Positions 9,179 through 20,243 of a DNA stretch of 64,000 nucleotides are shown piece by piece; position 1 is the stretch's first letter; every line of letters begins with the position of its first letter. The notes under the pieces were generated by a model. That model worked only from the letters and a program-made list of their open reading frames with translations, was not told the DNA's origin and did no database searches. The stretch lies in contig NC_090159.1 of NCBI RefSeq assembly GCF_017916325.1, forward strand, positions 630,001 to 694,000. The letters run 5' to 3'. This DNA is from Leishmania martiniquensis (Eukaryota > Euglenozoa > Kinetoplastea > Trypanosomatida > Trypanosomatidae). The position numbers were made by a program, and so were the translations under genes.

Positions 9179-10588
9179 TCACCACCAGACGTATACTGAG
9201 CTTGTGTACCTGCTCCGCACCTGCTCCGCCCACTCTCGCTGGCGAGCCAAGAGAGCCTCGTAGCGACGCAGTTGCCTGTTGGTGGCATCCAGCCGTGCTG
9301 TATTCAGGGCCACAAGCTGCTGGATGCTCAGCCCCACCATCAGCCCTAGTGCTCCACCAAGAGCGAGTCCGGAGGCCGCCATGCGCACCGCTAATCTCGT
9401 GTCGTTCAACACCCACCACGGCAGCACACCGACCATGGCTCCAGAGAAGGAGAGCCCCATCATGTAGTTCGCTGTGGAGCGGCACTGCGCATCATGCGGC
9501 GGCAGCGTGTACAACTTGATCCTCCGCATCAGTCGGTCGCCAACGCAGAAGGCACACGCGAAGATAGCAGCGTTGCCGCCCCACTTTACGACACTGGCGA
9601 AGACGGACATATTGAGGATCGACAGCACGCCGACACCTGATGCCCTCAGGAACTGCACGTCCACGTTCATAGCCTGAATGGCCCTTGCAGTGCCGTGGGC
9701 GAAACCAATGGCAATGCCACATTTCGTGCTGAACCACACCAAAGACGGCGCCGAATCGAGGAACGGATCGAGGCCGTAGTAGTCCACGCGTGGCCGGTAC
9801 TCGTTCGCCACTCTTGCGAGGGGTCGCCCTGTTTCGATAGACTTCATCAGCGCCGACCAAGGCGCCGTCAGCACTCCGCCCATGCGCCGCTCGACATTTC
9901 CTCCGTGCTCGCTGTGGCGCGGCTGTGGCGTGTTTGACAGGGATTCTGCAGTCGCGTTCCGGGGCAGCGTACCGATCGGATGAGGTGGCGATGGTGCGCC
10001 GCAGGTCTCCTCCGCGTGAGCCGCCTCGTCACCTAAGTGCCCTTGCGCTGTGGACGCGCTCAGCCGTCGCGCCTCGTCCTCGAGGCGGTGGCCAGCCTCG
10101 ACTTGGCTCCTCGCCGCCGCCTCGTCAAGGTGGGGAGCAAGACCAAGGTACCGGCGTGCGCGGTTCACAAAGCCAACCAGGTCGTTCTCCTGCTCGTAGC
10201 GACGCTGCCTCTTCACTTCTTGAATGGCCTCTCCCACGTCGAGCTCCTTCTTGTACTTCGCAGACCAGTACCCTGGCGTGTTGCGCTCCACATCCGTCAG
10301 CGGCGAGCCGTCGATGGCCGTGTTTTTGTCTTCCAGCCAGGCCGGCGGGCGGGTGTGCAGGTCTGGACCTCGTATCATTGTGGATGAGTAGCTGGGCCGG
10401 CGGTGCTCATCGAGTAGGTATTCGTAGACAGTGCGCACAAGGCCACTCAAGGTGCCGTCGCTGTACACCTCGCCGCCACCGGCACTTGTGTAGGTGTTGC
10501 CACGTTTGGGCTCCGTCCCGCAATCAACGTTGACCGGCCGCTCAAAGGCGGCCGGGTTCTCCTTGACAGAGCCCTTGGCTGGAGGCAT
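9179..10588 (-). CDS. Large Tim17/Tim22/Tim23-like multi-pass membrane protein
   Basis: 469 residues from an ATG at 10588. The first 280 residues are soluble and charged, with a hydrophilic helix around 120-170. The C-terminal part (about 295-430) has four hydrophobic segments rich in small residues: KCGIAIGFAHGTARAIQAM, KWGGNAAIFACAFCVGDRL, GLSFSGAMVGVLPWWVL and ASGLALGGALGLMVGLSIQQL. Spacing and Gly content are those of the Tim17/22/23, NDUFA11 and PRAT families of mitochondrial inner-membrane proteins, followed by a short coiled coil (NRQLRRYEALLARQREW). A component of the trypanosomatid TIM translocase or a complex I accessory subunit is possible; I cannot choose. The family call is from topology and composition, so moderate. 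Confidence 0.7.
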   Translation of the reverse strand: MPPAKGSVKENPAAFERPVNVDCGTEPKRGNTYTSAGGGEVYSDGTLSGLVRTVYEYLLDEHRRPSYSSTMIRGPDLHTRPPAWLEDKNTAIDGSPLTDVERNTPGYWSAKYKKELDVGEAIQEVKRQRRYEQENDLVGFVNRARRYLGLAPHLDEAAARSQVEAGHRLEDEARRLSASTAQGHLGDEAAHAEETCGAPSPPHPIGTLPRNATAESLSNTPQPRHSEHGGNVERRMGGVLTAPWSALMKSIETGRPLARVANEYRPRVDYYGLDPFLDSAPSLVWFSTKCGIAIGFAHGTARAIQAMNVDVQFLRASGVGVLSILNMSVFASVVKWGGNAAIFACAFCVGDRLMRRIKLYTLPPHDAQCRSTANYMMGLSFSGAMVGVLPWWVLNDTRLAVRMAASGLALGGALGLMVGLSIQQLVALNTARLDATNRQLRRYEALLARQREWAEQVRSRYTSSVYVWW

Positions 10589-11976
10589 TGTGAATGGTGC
10601 CCAAACAGATCACCAGAGCCGGGCGAGAGAGGGCGAGGAGCAGAGAAGAGCACATAAAAAAATAGCGAACGAGGCGGGAGTGTGCTCTGTGCGCAGTGCA
10701 AAGGGAAGAGGGTAAGCGATGAAGTTGCTGCCACCACACGCGGAAGCACAGCGAACGGTGACAAAGGAAGTGGAAGAGTGGCGAAGGCTTCTCGCCGGCA
10801 TAACAGCACGCGTGATGAGGCACTCACAAGGACGTGCGTGCGCGTGGTGTTTGCGCCGCACTTGCCGAAACGCGCAACCGCTGCAGGAACCTCTTTCACA
10901 AACAGGGGCACGAAGGGGCAGGGGGGGGGCACACTCCGCTAAGCACATCAAGCCCAGAACACTGCAGTGGGGCGCCGCCACAATGCGCGAGGTGGGCCAA
11001 AGGGGGCGTGAGAAGAGGGAAAGTACAGAGGGAAGGGGGTTGGGTGGTGGCAGGTTGTTGCATGCGGGCCTGCATAGGCGGGGTGTCGTCGTGGTACGCA
11101 TGCACCAGTGACACAAAGAAGGGGTGAGGGTAGAAGGTGGTACTCACTGTCACGGCGCGTATCTGCGCCCTCCACCACCTTCTACCTCGACGTCGTTTCG
11201 CTTTGCACCCGCCCTCCTTCCTTCCCTCCCTGCGGTTCTTCGAGTCTAGGCTGGGGTAGGGGGGAGGGAGGGCGCTCTGGCAGGTGGACAGAGAGCAGTG
11301 CAGTCACACGGAAAGCGGCGCCTTCAGCGAGTGACTAACCTCCTCGGCAGCTTATTCGCATTGGTTGCAGTGTTGCCAGTCGCTGACGTGTGCGTTCTGA
11401 TGTGATTGGAGAGAGGCACAGGAGAACCGGCCGGCAGAACTTGGTGAGCTGCTGACACAAGAATAGGGAGGAGGGAAGGAGAGGCGATATGCACTGCATT
11501 GGGACAGAGAAGCGCAGCGCCCAGCTTTCCCATCCACCCCCTTCACCCCGGTAAAATAAAAGCAAACCGCGGCATCACTCGACTGGAGGCTGACAGGTAC
11601 GCACGTTAGCACCACAACTAACACACACACACACGAAGAAAAACACGGAGCGGATAAGGAAGGGGGGGGTGGCGGAAGAGGAGAGAGGCTCATGAGAAAA
11701 GACGCGCCGCCCCCCGCTCTCCCTTGGGCCCCAGCGCCCCTCTTCCTCACTTCCGTGTTCGTGCGCAGATGCTCCTGTTTGCACGGACACCATCCCCATT
11801 CACATCATCCACGAGAAAGATGCCCACCTCTCCACATGATTGCCTTCCACAGCAACCGCCCCCCCAGCTCCCCGCTCGTTGCTGCCTCTCTCCCAAAGCA
11901 TGTGCATGCCGTTCCAAAGGCCTGCTCGGCCCTGCGTTGGAGCGCGTGGAGGAGGGAGGGAGACAAACGCTTCGGC
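10589..11976. other. Intergenic spacer
   Basis: 1.4 kb without a supportable gene. It includes a 10-base G run at 10920-10929 and a CA repeat near 11620-11633. The part 11690-11976 lies immediately below the UBC stop and is its 3' UTR. Confidence 0.5.
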
Positions 11977-12555
11977 TTAGACGACGCAGTTGCCGCTCAT
12001 CCACCGCTTCGCGATCATCTCGAAGCGAGTCGGGTCGTCTTTCAGAATTTGCGCGGCGACCTTCGCCACACCCGGAAGTGGGTCGTCGTAGTTGGGTAGC
12101 GCAAACAGCATTTCTATGGCGACCACCATGTCTTTGATGGTGCATGTTGGCCGCCACTCGGTCTGCAGCCCAAGGCACACACCCCAGTCCTCCTTGCCGT
12201 CATCACCCTCGATATTGGGGTGAAAGATGCGATGCGGTCCGGTGTATCTCACTTTTGGGCCGCTGTAGGGGAAGTCGTTCGAGAACACAAGACGGAAATC
12301 AAACGTGCCTCCTCTCCAGATGCCGCGCGCCGGAGTGTAAGAGACGTGCACCACGTACCAGTCCATCGAGTCCATCGTCACCTCGCTCATGACCCCTTCC
12401 AGCTTCTGCATGTCCGCACGAATGCGCCCCTGTGCGGCGTTGAAGGAGCTAACAGAGGCAGCGGTCGTGTTGGAGCTCGAGGACGGCGCCGCTTCGCCGC
12501 CCTCCTGCGCCTCGAGGAGCTGCTTGCGCTCGCGCGTTAAACGGGCTAAGCTCAT
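11977..12555 (-). CDS. Ubiquitin-conjugating (E2) enzyme, UBC12-like
   Basis: 192 residues from the ATG at 12555 (MSLARLTRERKQ); the open frame upstream begins only with non-ATG codons. The UBC fold is clear: WYVVHVSYTP, GGTFDFRLVFSNDFPYSGPKV, the HPN motif in IFHPNIEG, then the catalytic Cys at about residue 126 in WGVCLGLQTEW, followed by RPTCTIKDMVVAIEMLFALPNYDDPL. The VCL-x-x-x-x-x-W-RP pattern, the N-terminal extension and the P(N)xxDPL stretch resemble UBC12, the NEDD8-conjugating E2 that activates cullin-RING ligases. Ubiquitin rather than NEDD8 as the modifier cannot be excluded. A low-complexity Ser/Thr/Ala linker at about 20-40 separates the N-terminal helix from the core. Confidence 0.9.
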   Translation of the reverse strand: MSLARLTRERKQLLEAQEGGEAAPSSSSNTTAASVSSFNAAQGRIRADMQKLEGVMSEVTMDSMDWYVVHVSYTPARGIWRGGTFDFRLVFSNDFPYSGPKVRYTGPHRIFHPNIEGDDGKEDWGVCLGLQTEWRPTCTIKDMVVAIEMLFALPNYDDPLPGVAKVAAQILKDDPTRFEMIAKRWMSGNCVV

Positions 12556-14634
12556 GATGTGGTGAATGGTACCGTCGATTGCTCCTGTAAAGGTGCGAGG
12601 GGCAAAGGTAAGCGGAGTGCGCACAGAGATAATGGGGGGAAGGCGAAACGGCGGGATGAGTCCGAGATAAGCCGACTAGAAAACGCCCTTGTGGGCGACG
12701 CAGCCGGGAGAGCGGCAGGAGAGGGGAGGTCAGCGCTGATGGGAGGTGAGCCAGCGAGCCTTCGACAGGATTCGCAACGCACACTCTCCCTGTATGTGTC
12801 CCCCCTCCACCCCTCTCTCTGTGTGTGTGTGCGTGCGTGCCGGCGTGCGGAGGCAAAGTGAAGTAGAGATGCAAAGGTTTATGTGTGTGGTGGGCGCGGG
12901 GTGGTGGTGCGGGGCGCGACAGGAGGAGCCGTACAGCGCAAGGTGCACACCTCGGAGGGGGAAAGTAAAAGAGGCCTTCGCAAATTTTTTTCGTGTGGGG
13001 GTACGACCTGCGTGTGCACGTGTGCGATGCGGCAATGAAGGAAGTGAGGGAGGGAGAGGTACGCTTCATCGGGAGATGGGGCAGTAAGCTGTTCGCCTTG
13101 CGGGTGCATCGAGTGAGAGAAAGACACTGACATCCGCCGGCAGCTGATAGTCGTCGGCGCGGCTCGGGGATAGCTGGTGCACGCGCGAGAAAAAAAGCAC
13201 AGGCGTTGTTGTGCGTTTAGTAGCGCACTGACACCCATGCGGGTCCGACGGAGAGAGAGGCGACACGTGACCATGGCAAGAGTCACTTGTGGCTCTTGCG
13301 TCCTGCTGCGGCTCATCGGTGTACGTGTGCGCGTGGATCTGCCTTCCCTTTGTTCCTGTGCCATTCATCCGCGACAGCGCACTTACGTCCTGGGTGGAGT
13401 GATACAACGAAAAGTCCCCATAAAAAAAAGAACAGAAAGGTGAAACGAAATGGTACAGTTCATATGGCGCTGACAGGGCGCATCCGTTGGTGAGGGGATG
13501 GGGAGGGAGGAGGAAGGAGGGGGAGAGTGGGCGGTATGCTACATCGCTTTCTTCCCCATCCGCCTGTCCAATGGTGTGTGCCACACCGAACTGACGGGCC
13601 TCCCCCACCCCACTTCACCCTCCCTCTCCCCGGGCTCTGCCACAACGCCGGCCCCATCGCCTTGCGGTGCGAAGCAGCCGAATAGGACACGCGCAAGGCG
13701 CAGACCCAGCCACCTCATCACTGCCGGCGCCTGCCGCGAATGCTGCCCGCCCCCCACACCGCCGGTCGCCCCACCGCCGCCCTAACGACGCCGGCCTCGG
13801 GGAGCTGCTTGGCTGCCTCCCACAGAGAGTGGGACGCACTGCCCCCCCTCTCCCCCCTCCCTCCCTCCCTTGAGATGCGACGCACACACGCACACACACA
13901 CACACATAGACACACACATAGAGGTGTGTACTCTCCCTCCCTCCTACTACCACCACACCATAGGAGGATCGTGGCTGTATGGTGCATGAGAATAAGAGGA
14001 GGTGGGGGACAAAGCGGGCGGACGAATTGAGACCTCACCGCGATAACGGGTGTGGTTGTGCGGTCGCGAATGCGTGAGTGTGTGCGCCCCACCGTCTACG
14101 GTGCCACAGTGTGGCGTCGGGGTGTCGGTGACGATCACCGCTTTTCCATTACTATCGTGTAGCGCTAGGGCTGGTGGGCTCGAGGAGGAGCAGGCGGGGG
14201 AAGGGGAGTTCCGCCGTCATCATCCAGGCGACTGGACTCTGCGTGCCCTTCGTGAACACAAGTGGTGCGCGCGCACAGCAGCTGGACAGAGGCTCAGGGA
14301 GAACCGCAATAGCGATGGGGAATGGAAGGCGCGACGCAAGTGGGGGGGAGGGGTGAGAGATGGAGACACGCCAGAGCACGCAGGGGATGGCACAGAACAG
14401 AGAGGAGCGGCCCGATGGTACAAAAACGGATATCGATGAAACAACAACTAAAGCGTTGTGGGTACGCTCGTCGGAAAGGACACACATGCACACATACACA
14501 CGCCTGTACACCCCCTTTGTGCGACACGCTCACTGCCTCGAGCGTCTTAGGGGAGCCGGTAGCCCCCTCCTCAACCGCCTCGATCAGTGGCCCGCTTCAG
14601 GTGGTGGTGAACGCGAATGACCATGAGCTCTCCA
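12556..14634. other. Intergenic spacer containing SIDER-like copy A
   Basis: 2.1 kb between the E2 gene and the Cdc20-type gene. Apart from the SIDER-like segment at 13581-13900 it contains CA/GT tracts (12817-12839, 13876-13920) and purine-rich DNA, with no gene. It is mostly the 3' UTR of the Cdc20-type gene. Confidence 0.55.
13581..13900 (-). mobile_element. SIDER-like degenerate retroposon, copy A
   Basis: On the plus strand, CCACACCGAACTGACGGGCC through GGGCTCTGCCACA, then CGAAGCAGCCGAATAGGACACG, CTAACGACGCCGGCCTCGGG and CCCACAGAGAGTGGGACGC, ending at TTGAGATGCGACG plus a CA tract. The same blocks occur in the same order at 33952-34160 (copy B) and, more diverged and longer, at about 56845-57385 (copy C). 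It is complex GC-rich sequence surrounded by simple repeats and lies 0.7-1.05 kb below the Cdc20-type stop codon, in 3'-UTR position. Assignment to SIDER (Leishmania short interspersed degenerate retroposons) is from size, location and degeneracy; the repeat itself is seen directly. Confidence 0.7.
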
Positions 14635-17139
14635 TCATCGCAGTTCGATGTCGTCACCGATGAGTGGGCGGCTGTCACAGGTTTGTGAGAGGCTGCCACA
14701 TCGTCGACCGGAGGCGATGGCGACGGTTCGCGCACGGGAGATGGGGGGCGAGGAGGCGGAAGTGCCTCCTGGGCTCATTCCTGCGCCTCCCCCATACGTG
14801 GAGGAATTAAGTGAGAAGCCGCTGTGAGAGCTATGGACGCTGCGGTGCAGATGCGGCGACGACTCGCGCAGTTCGCTTGCCGAGAAACAGCGCCAGAAGC
14901 GAAGCGTTTCATCTCCCGCGGCCGACACAACGGTTTGCCCGTCCGCCGAGAGGGAGAGGTGCAGCACGCGTGATGTGTGGCCAATCAGGTTGGCGATGCG
15001 CCGCAGGGATGGGTAGCGCCAGATGCTGAGCTGATTATCTGTGTAGCCGTGCGCCGTGACGAGCTCCGTGCCAGAGCGGTTCCACACGACACCGCACACT
15101 TGGCTGCCGGTATTGATGTGGTGGATGCACTCGCCCGTGAGCGAGTTCCAGAAGCGCAATGCCTTGTCATGCGAGCCGCCACCGCTGGCCAGAAGAGCCG
15201 GCTGCGTTGGGTTCCAGCTGAGCGCTTTCACGGCTGCTGTGTGCTTGTTCAGGAAGAAGACGGGCCGGCACTCGCCGTGGCGGTAGACCCCCGACGTATC
15301 ACTGCTGTTGCGGCTCCCCGTCGCGATGCTCCGGCGGTCCCACAGCAGTAGCTGATTGTCATTGCCGCCGCTCGCTAACATTGCGCCTGTGGGGGACCAC
15401 TTGAGGCCGCACACCTCCGTTTCATGCGCACGCAGCACCGACGTGGCGCTGGCCAGCGAGGAGAAGGAGAACACCGACGACGCGGATGTGTCGCGCTCAC
15501 GTACGTCGCGCAGAACGACTGTGCTGTCGCGACTTCCCGATGCCAACAGCCAGCCCCCTTGCGGCTCCCAGGAGAGGGACACGGTGCGGTCTGCGTGCTG
15601 CCGGTACGTGTGCACAACTTGCTGCGCCTCGACGTCCCACACTTCCACAGCGCCGCTGTTGCGGCCGACGGCGAGGTGACACCCATCTGGCGCCCAGTTC
15701 AGGCCACAGACAAGCTGCGCGTTCACCGATCGACCCTCTCCGTGTAGCCCACCACCGGCCGAGACGACGCGCGGCAGCTCCGTGATGCCGCAGGTCTTGG
15801 CATCCCACAGGTACACGCAATTCTGAAGTGCGACACACAGGACGTCTGATGCTGCCGACCAGTCGATAAGATTCATGTAGAAGTCGTCCTCCATGTCGGC
15901 CGCGTCGAGGATGCGCTCCGGTGTATGCGGGATAACGCGGAACGATGGGGTCGTGAAGTTGCGTGTGCGGTTGCACTCGAACACCACCCCGAGTGAGGCG
16001 TCGAAGCGAGCTCCTTCCGCCATGCCGAACTGATTCACCTCCGACATGGCAAGTGGCGGGCGAGTGGGCACCCCGGCCATGTGCCTGCACATCGTCGCAG
16101 AAGACGGTAGTGTTCGCTCGTCCTCTTCGTTGCACATCCAGTCCGCCTCCGCCACACTATCGTCACTGCCGTCGTCGTTCTCGTCTGCTCGACGGTGTGG
16201 GGCACCGCTTCGACCGAATACTACGCTGCTGCCTAGCCTCACTACGCCATCCGTGCCGGAGCTGGTCAACTCTTCCGCCTCCTCGACGTGGCCACCGCCA
16301 CTGCAGCTGCGCGCAGACACGCCCAGCGGTCGCACAGCTGTGTCGTTCACAGACAGAACGGTGGTCTGCTCTACATCGCTGAAGAGGGTGCGCGCAAGCT
16401 TCGTTGTGTACGGCTCGAGCTCCATCGCTGAAGGCGGCGACCGCCGGTCGTCATCACCAAGGCGGTCGCCACGCAGGCCGCACGCATCCACGCCTGTCAC
16501 CGACTGGCTGCTCCCACTGCGCTCGCGGCTGCTGTGCACCGTGGACGACGGGTCCAGATGCATCTTCGCGAAGACACTACTCAGACGTGCGCTGCCGGGC
16601 GTTACAGCAGAGCTGCCTGCCCGTGGAAGGCTTCGGTGTGGCCGCGGCGAAGCAGCCGCGGCGGCGTGGCGCGAAGAGCTGCGACCCGCGTCGTACCGGC
16701 CAGGGGAGGAGTGGGGGTCTTCCTCCAGTGACGGTGACATGTCAAAAGGCGGCGGTTCACGTGATGAGCTGCGGATGGCGAGGTGATATTGCTGCTGCTG
16801 CTGCTGCGCTGTCCGGATAAGCATCGGTGCGTGCCGCTCTGTGGAGGTCAGGAGAAAGCGAGCCATGGATGTTGCCTGCCGTGACGGGGCTGAAACGTAG
16901 CGATCCGCCGACACCTGCGAAAGACGGGCGTGCCGCTGCGCATTTCTGCGATACGGGCTGAGGGGGGAGGACGGGGAGGGGCGGCCGCGAAGATGGGCGG
17001 AGACAACTGAGGTAGGTGTCGCCTCAGCCGGGCGCCGTGGTGCGGGTGACGATGGAGAGGCAAAGAACGCCTCCGTCGCGGTGGTATTTGGTCCAGGCGT
17101 GGAGGGGTGCGTGCCCCGCAGCGGCGTTCCGAACCCCAT
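14635..17139 (-). CDS. CDC20: Cdc20/Cdh1-type WD40 activator of the anaphase-promoting complex
   Basis: 834 residues from the ATG at 17139 (MGFGTPLRG); the frame continues upstream only with non-ATG codons. The first 400 residues are Ser/Pro/Arg-rich and probably disordered, with a C-box-like element DRYVSAPSRQ near residue 79 followed by MARFLLTSTE, as in Cdc20. A seven-bladed WD40 propeller occupies about 420-760, starting with the family hallmark DDFYMNLIDWSAASDVLCVAL and CVYLWDA. The protein ends in IELR, an IR-tail-like terminus. Cdc20/Cdh1 proteins bring substrates with D-boxes to the APC/C. The canonical C-box proline is replaced by Ser here (DRYVS), and the N-terminal region is several times longer than in yeast or human proteins. 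Confidence 0.9.
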   Translation of the reverse strand: MGFGTPLRGTHPSTPGPNTTATEAFFASPSSPAPRRPAEATPTSVVSAHLRGRPSPSSPLSPYRRNAQRHARLSQVSADRYVSAPSRQATSMARFLLTSTERHAPMLIRTAQQQQQQYHLAIRSSSREPPPFDMSPSLEEDPHSSPGRYDAGRSSSRHAAAAASPRPHRSLPRAGSSAVTPGSARLSSVFAKMHLDPSSTVHSSRERSGSSQSVTGVDACGLRGDRLGDDDRRSPPSAMELEPYTTKLARTLFSDVEQTTVLSVNDTAVRPLGVSARSCSGGGHVEEAEELTSSGTDGVVRLGSSVVFGRSGAPHRRADENDDGSDDSVAEADWMCNEEDERTLPSSATMCRHMAGVPTRPPLAMSEVNQFGMAEGARFDASLGVVFECNRTRNFTTPSFRVIPHTPERILDAADMEDDFYMNLIDWSAASDVLCVALQNCVYLWDAKTCGITELPRVVSAGGGLHGEGRSVNAQLVCGLNWAPDGCHLAVGRNSGAVEVWDVEAQQVVHTYRQHADRTVSLSWEPQGGWLLASGSRDSTVVLRDVRERDTSASSVFSFSSLASATSVLRAHETEVCGLKWSPTGAMLASGGNDNQLLLWDRRSIATGSRNSSDTSGVYRHGECRPVFFLNKHTAAVKALSWNPTQPALLASGGGSHDKALRFWNSLTGECIHHINTGSQVCGVVWNRSGTELVTAHGYTDNQLSIWRYPSLRRIANLIGHTSRVLHLSLSADGQTVVSAAGDETLRFWRCFSASELRESSPHLHRSVHSSHSGFSLNSSTYGGGAGMSPGGTSASSPPISRARTVAIASGRRCGSLSQTCDSRPLIGDDIELR

Positions 17140-20100
17140 GACTTTGGGGAGGAAGAAAAGGGCGGATGTATCTAGCGAGGGTGTGCGGGAGCGGAGGGGA
17201 GGGGCGCACAACAAAGCAGTAATGGAGAAGAGGAATACGTGAACGAAGGGACAGCAAAAATAAAATGGGCGTGTGCGCGTGTGCGTGAGGGGAGCGGGGT
17301 GCTGATATGCTTTCTGCCGCCTCTGACGGCGTGCGTCTGCACACCTGAGCGCGAATTCAATGCGTCGTTACACGCAGACAGAGGCAGACAGAAGCCTCTG
17401 AATCGGGTCTGTGAGTGATGTGATGTGTGCCGAAGAGAGGAGGGGAGGTGGCCGAATGCGCACGAGGGAAGGGCGTGCGGGTACGCGGGCAGTGGGTGCA
17501 GTAGCGCGAACACACGCGGACGCACGAGGCTGCGTGTACGTGTGTGTGCGTATGTGTGTGTGGGTGTGTATGACAAAGAGGCCGGCAGAGGCGCGCACAC
17601 ATGCAGAGTAACAGTCGATGATCCACATACACACGCACACACACAACCACACACCGAGGGAGAGAGGGAGAAGGGAGATATCGAAGAAGTGAATCGTAAG
17701 AAACAAACATACAAAAAAATGACGGCTGAGAAGCCTCTTTGGTGAGCGATGTGGCAGACTGGCAGTGAGGAGTCGATGGGGGTGAGCGGGTAGGCGGGGA
17801 CGGAGAGGAGTGAAGGAGGGGCACACGCGGACCAGGTGCACCGTCGCCAGACGCCAAACCAGCAAAGAAACCAAGAACACACGTGCACTGCGGGTGCCTG
17901 TCGCTCATCCAAGTATTGTCGAGTGCGATCGATGTAGGAGCGCCGGTGCATTCGCATTGCACACACGTGTGTGCATGCGTTTGTGCGGAGGTGATGGGAT
18001 GATGAAGAGGGGAAAGGGAGCGGAGGGGGACGTGGAGAGGAAAGGCGGCTTCCTATGAGAAACATTTCGTTGGGAGTGCCCGCCTATCGTTTAGGCGCGG
18101 CTCCTGAGACTGGAGGCATAGACAGAGCGCCGTGCGCGCACGCAGGGGTCGCCGGCTCAGACGAGTCGTGAGAGGAGAACGGGTACAGGGCTATCCGTGG
18201 CAGCGGCACAGGTACTGCGGGCTAGTGTTTGAGTGCACCTGCGCTCACACGTGCCCCGCGTAGCGGGTGGGGGGGGCAGGAGGAGCGGGGGAGTAGGGGA
18301 AGGGGATCTTCTCGCGCGCCCGTTCCGCTCTGCCTCCTGTGTGCTTCGCTCGAAATTACACATCACCTCCTTTTCAGCATGGGCGTATGAAACGTTTGCC
18401 GACACAGATGCACACATACGGGGAGAGAGAGACACATACACATACATACACGCAGACGCAGACACACAAGAGCAGCCATGCAAACAGAGAGCAGCGTGAA
18501 AGGCCGAGTGAGAGCGCACCGTGTACAACGACTGAGGAGAACAACAACGACGGCACCAGAGGGGGAAGGGGGAGTCCCCGTCGTGGAGATGAGTCATGTG
18601 GGTGGGGGATGGCGAAGAAGAGGTATGAACGCGAGGGCCACACATATGCGGGCAGACAGGTGCTGAAGGGCAGGCAGTGGTGGCCGTACGCTTATCTCTT
18701 ACGAAGACGAGAAAAGGGAGGCGGCCGGAGGAGTGGAAGCGCCGCGCTGTTCTGTTCCTCTGCTGCTTGTAGGAAGGGGGTGATGAGGAAGAGACGAAGA
18801 GGGCCTGTGAGCGGAGGGCGTGGTGGTGGTGGTGCCACAGAGAGAAGCAAAGGAGAAAAGGGGAAGAAGGAGAGAGCGAGCGCAACGAAAGGGGTGTTGG
18901 CGTGTGCGTGTGTGTGTGGGGTGAGGGGGGCAGCAGCGAGGAGGAGAATGGGTGAATGATATATATAAATATATATATATGTCTGTGTGTGTGTCGAAGA
19001 AAGGAGGGAGGGGGGCGGCGGAGGGGAAAAAAAAATAAACCACACACGCGTACTCATCTGCCATGTATCAATCTATATGGCCTTTACATATACACGCATG
19101 AAATGTACGCATAGTGTGAGTGGGGGGGGGGGAGAAGGGGGAAAGGAGAGGGGATGGCGTGCAACGATGAGGAACACCATTCCTACGCAGCAAAGGCCAA
19201 ACGGCAGTCAACAGCACAGCGCCCCACGACGCCCCTGCAGATACACACACACATTTATCTATCTATATATATATACCACAGGCACGCACATGCAGATGGG
19301 CATTTGGACGCCGCATCAACCAGAAAAGAGGCGAAGAGAAAAGGGAAGAGGAGGACGCAATTGGTACACCCTCGCCCAGAGCGCGAGCGAAGGAGGACGA
19401 GCGTGCGCCAGAAAGGAAACGCAGTGGCACATACACATTGGCTGAACGAGCGAGGTCATGAACCTCCTTCACCAGTTACCGAGAGGCCACTGGCGACAAC
19501 GAAGAGCGATGTAGCGAAGGAGGGAGAGATAATAATGGGGAGCGCCGTAAGATTGAAGAGGGACCACTGCTTCAGTGTGCATCCGATGATCATGGGCAGA
19601 GGCGCTGTGGTGTACTTCATCACTCGCCCAAAGCATACCACGCACTGAAACACTCGCTCGAGTGCACGTGCGCATGAAACACCACACACACACACACACA
19701 TATTGTCATGAATAACCTTCGCTGTTCGCTATCCGCGCAAAATTACTTGAGTAGCAAAAAATAGGAGAGAGAGGGGGAAAATGCCACTGCGGAGCGCAGG
19801 CATGTTGAACGAGTACACACACACAAAGAAAAAAAAGTACCACCGCCGAAAAAGGGGAAAGACAAAACACCTCAACAGACACACACACACACACACGTAT
19901 ACTTGGGCACACTGACAAACCTCTTTTTTTTTCGAGCGACCGATTTCTCTCTCATCTTTCTCTCGCGATGTGCGTGTGTGTGACGTGGTGGAGGCGGAGA
20001 GCGCCAACCGAGGCCGATTCATTCCTGCCCGAGCGCAAAGGGAGAAGAGCACTCGTGAGCTGAAATACTCCGCTGCCCAACAAGGGGGTAGGGACAAACA

Positions 20101-20243
20101 AGCGGGATAGCCCGGAGGAGGAGGCGTGCGGCGATGGCAATGCCCTAACTGCCCTCCTTCTTCGCACATGTGCGCGCACCACACGAAAGCTCGTCCGCTG
20201 CGGTTCTCCGCCGGGCTACCCTTTACTGCAGTCCACGACGCAA
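17140..20243. other. Long gene-free spacer
   Basis: The longest gene-free stretch outside the intron (3.1 kb). It is dominated by CA/GT tracts (17540-17572, 17624-17648, 18900-18918, 19684-19701, 19880-19900), TA tracts (18957-18980, 19258-19275) and purine-rich DNA. Two long minus-strand frames (17172-18065 and 18157-19047) are made of His-Thr, Ser-Pro and Ile-Tyr simple-repeat translations and lack domain features. Most of it is probably the 3' UTR of the giant kinase gene. Confidence 0.6.

Noticed and set aside
14811..16820. Plus-strand ORFs opposite the Cdc20-type gene (and similar ones opposite other genes)
   Set aside because: They are antisense shadows of GC-rich coding sequence; the minus-strand proteins have clear domains.
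17172..19047. Two long minus-strand open frames (17172-18065 and 18157-19047)
   Set aside because: Their translations are simple-repeat products (His-Thr, Ser-Pro, Ile-Tyr runs) of CA, CT and TA tracts, with no conserved features; several frames are open at once because of base composition.
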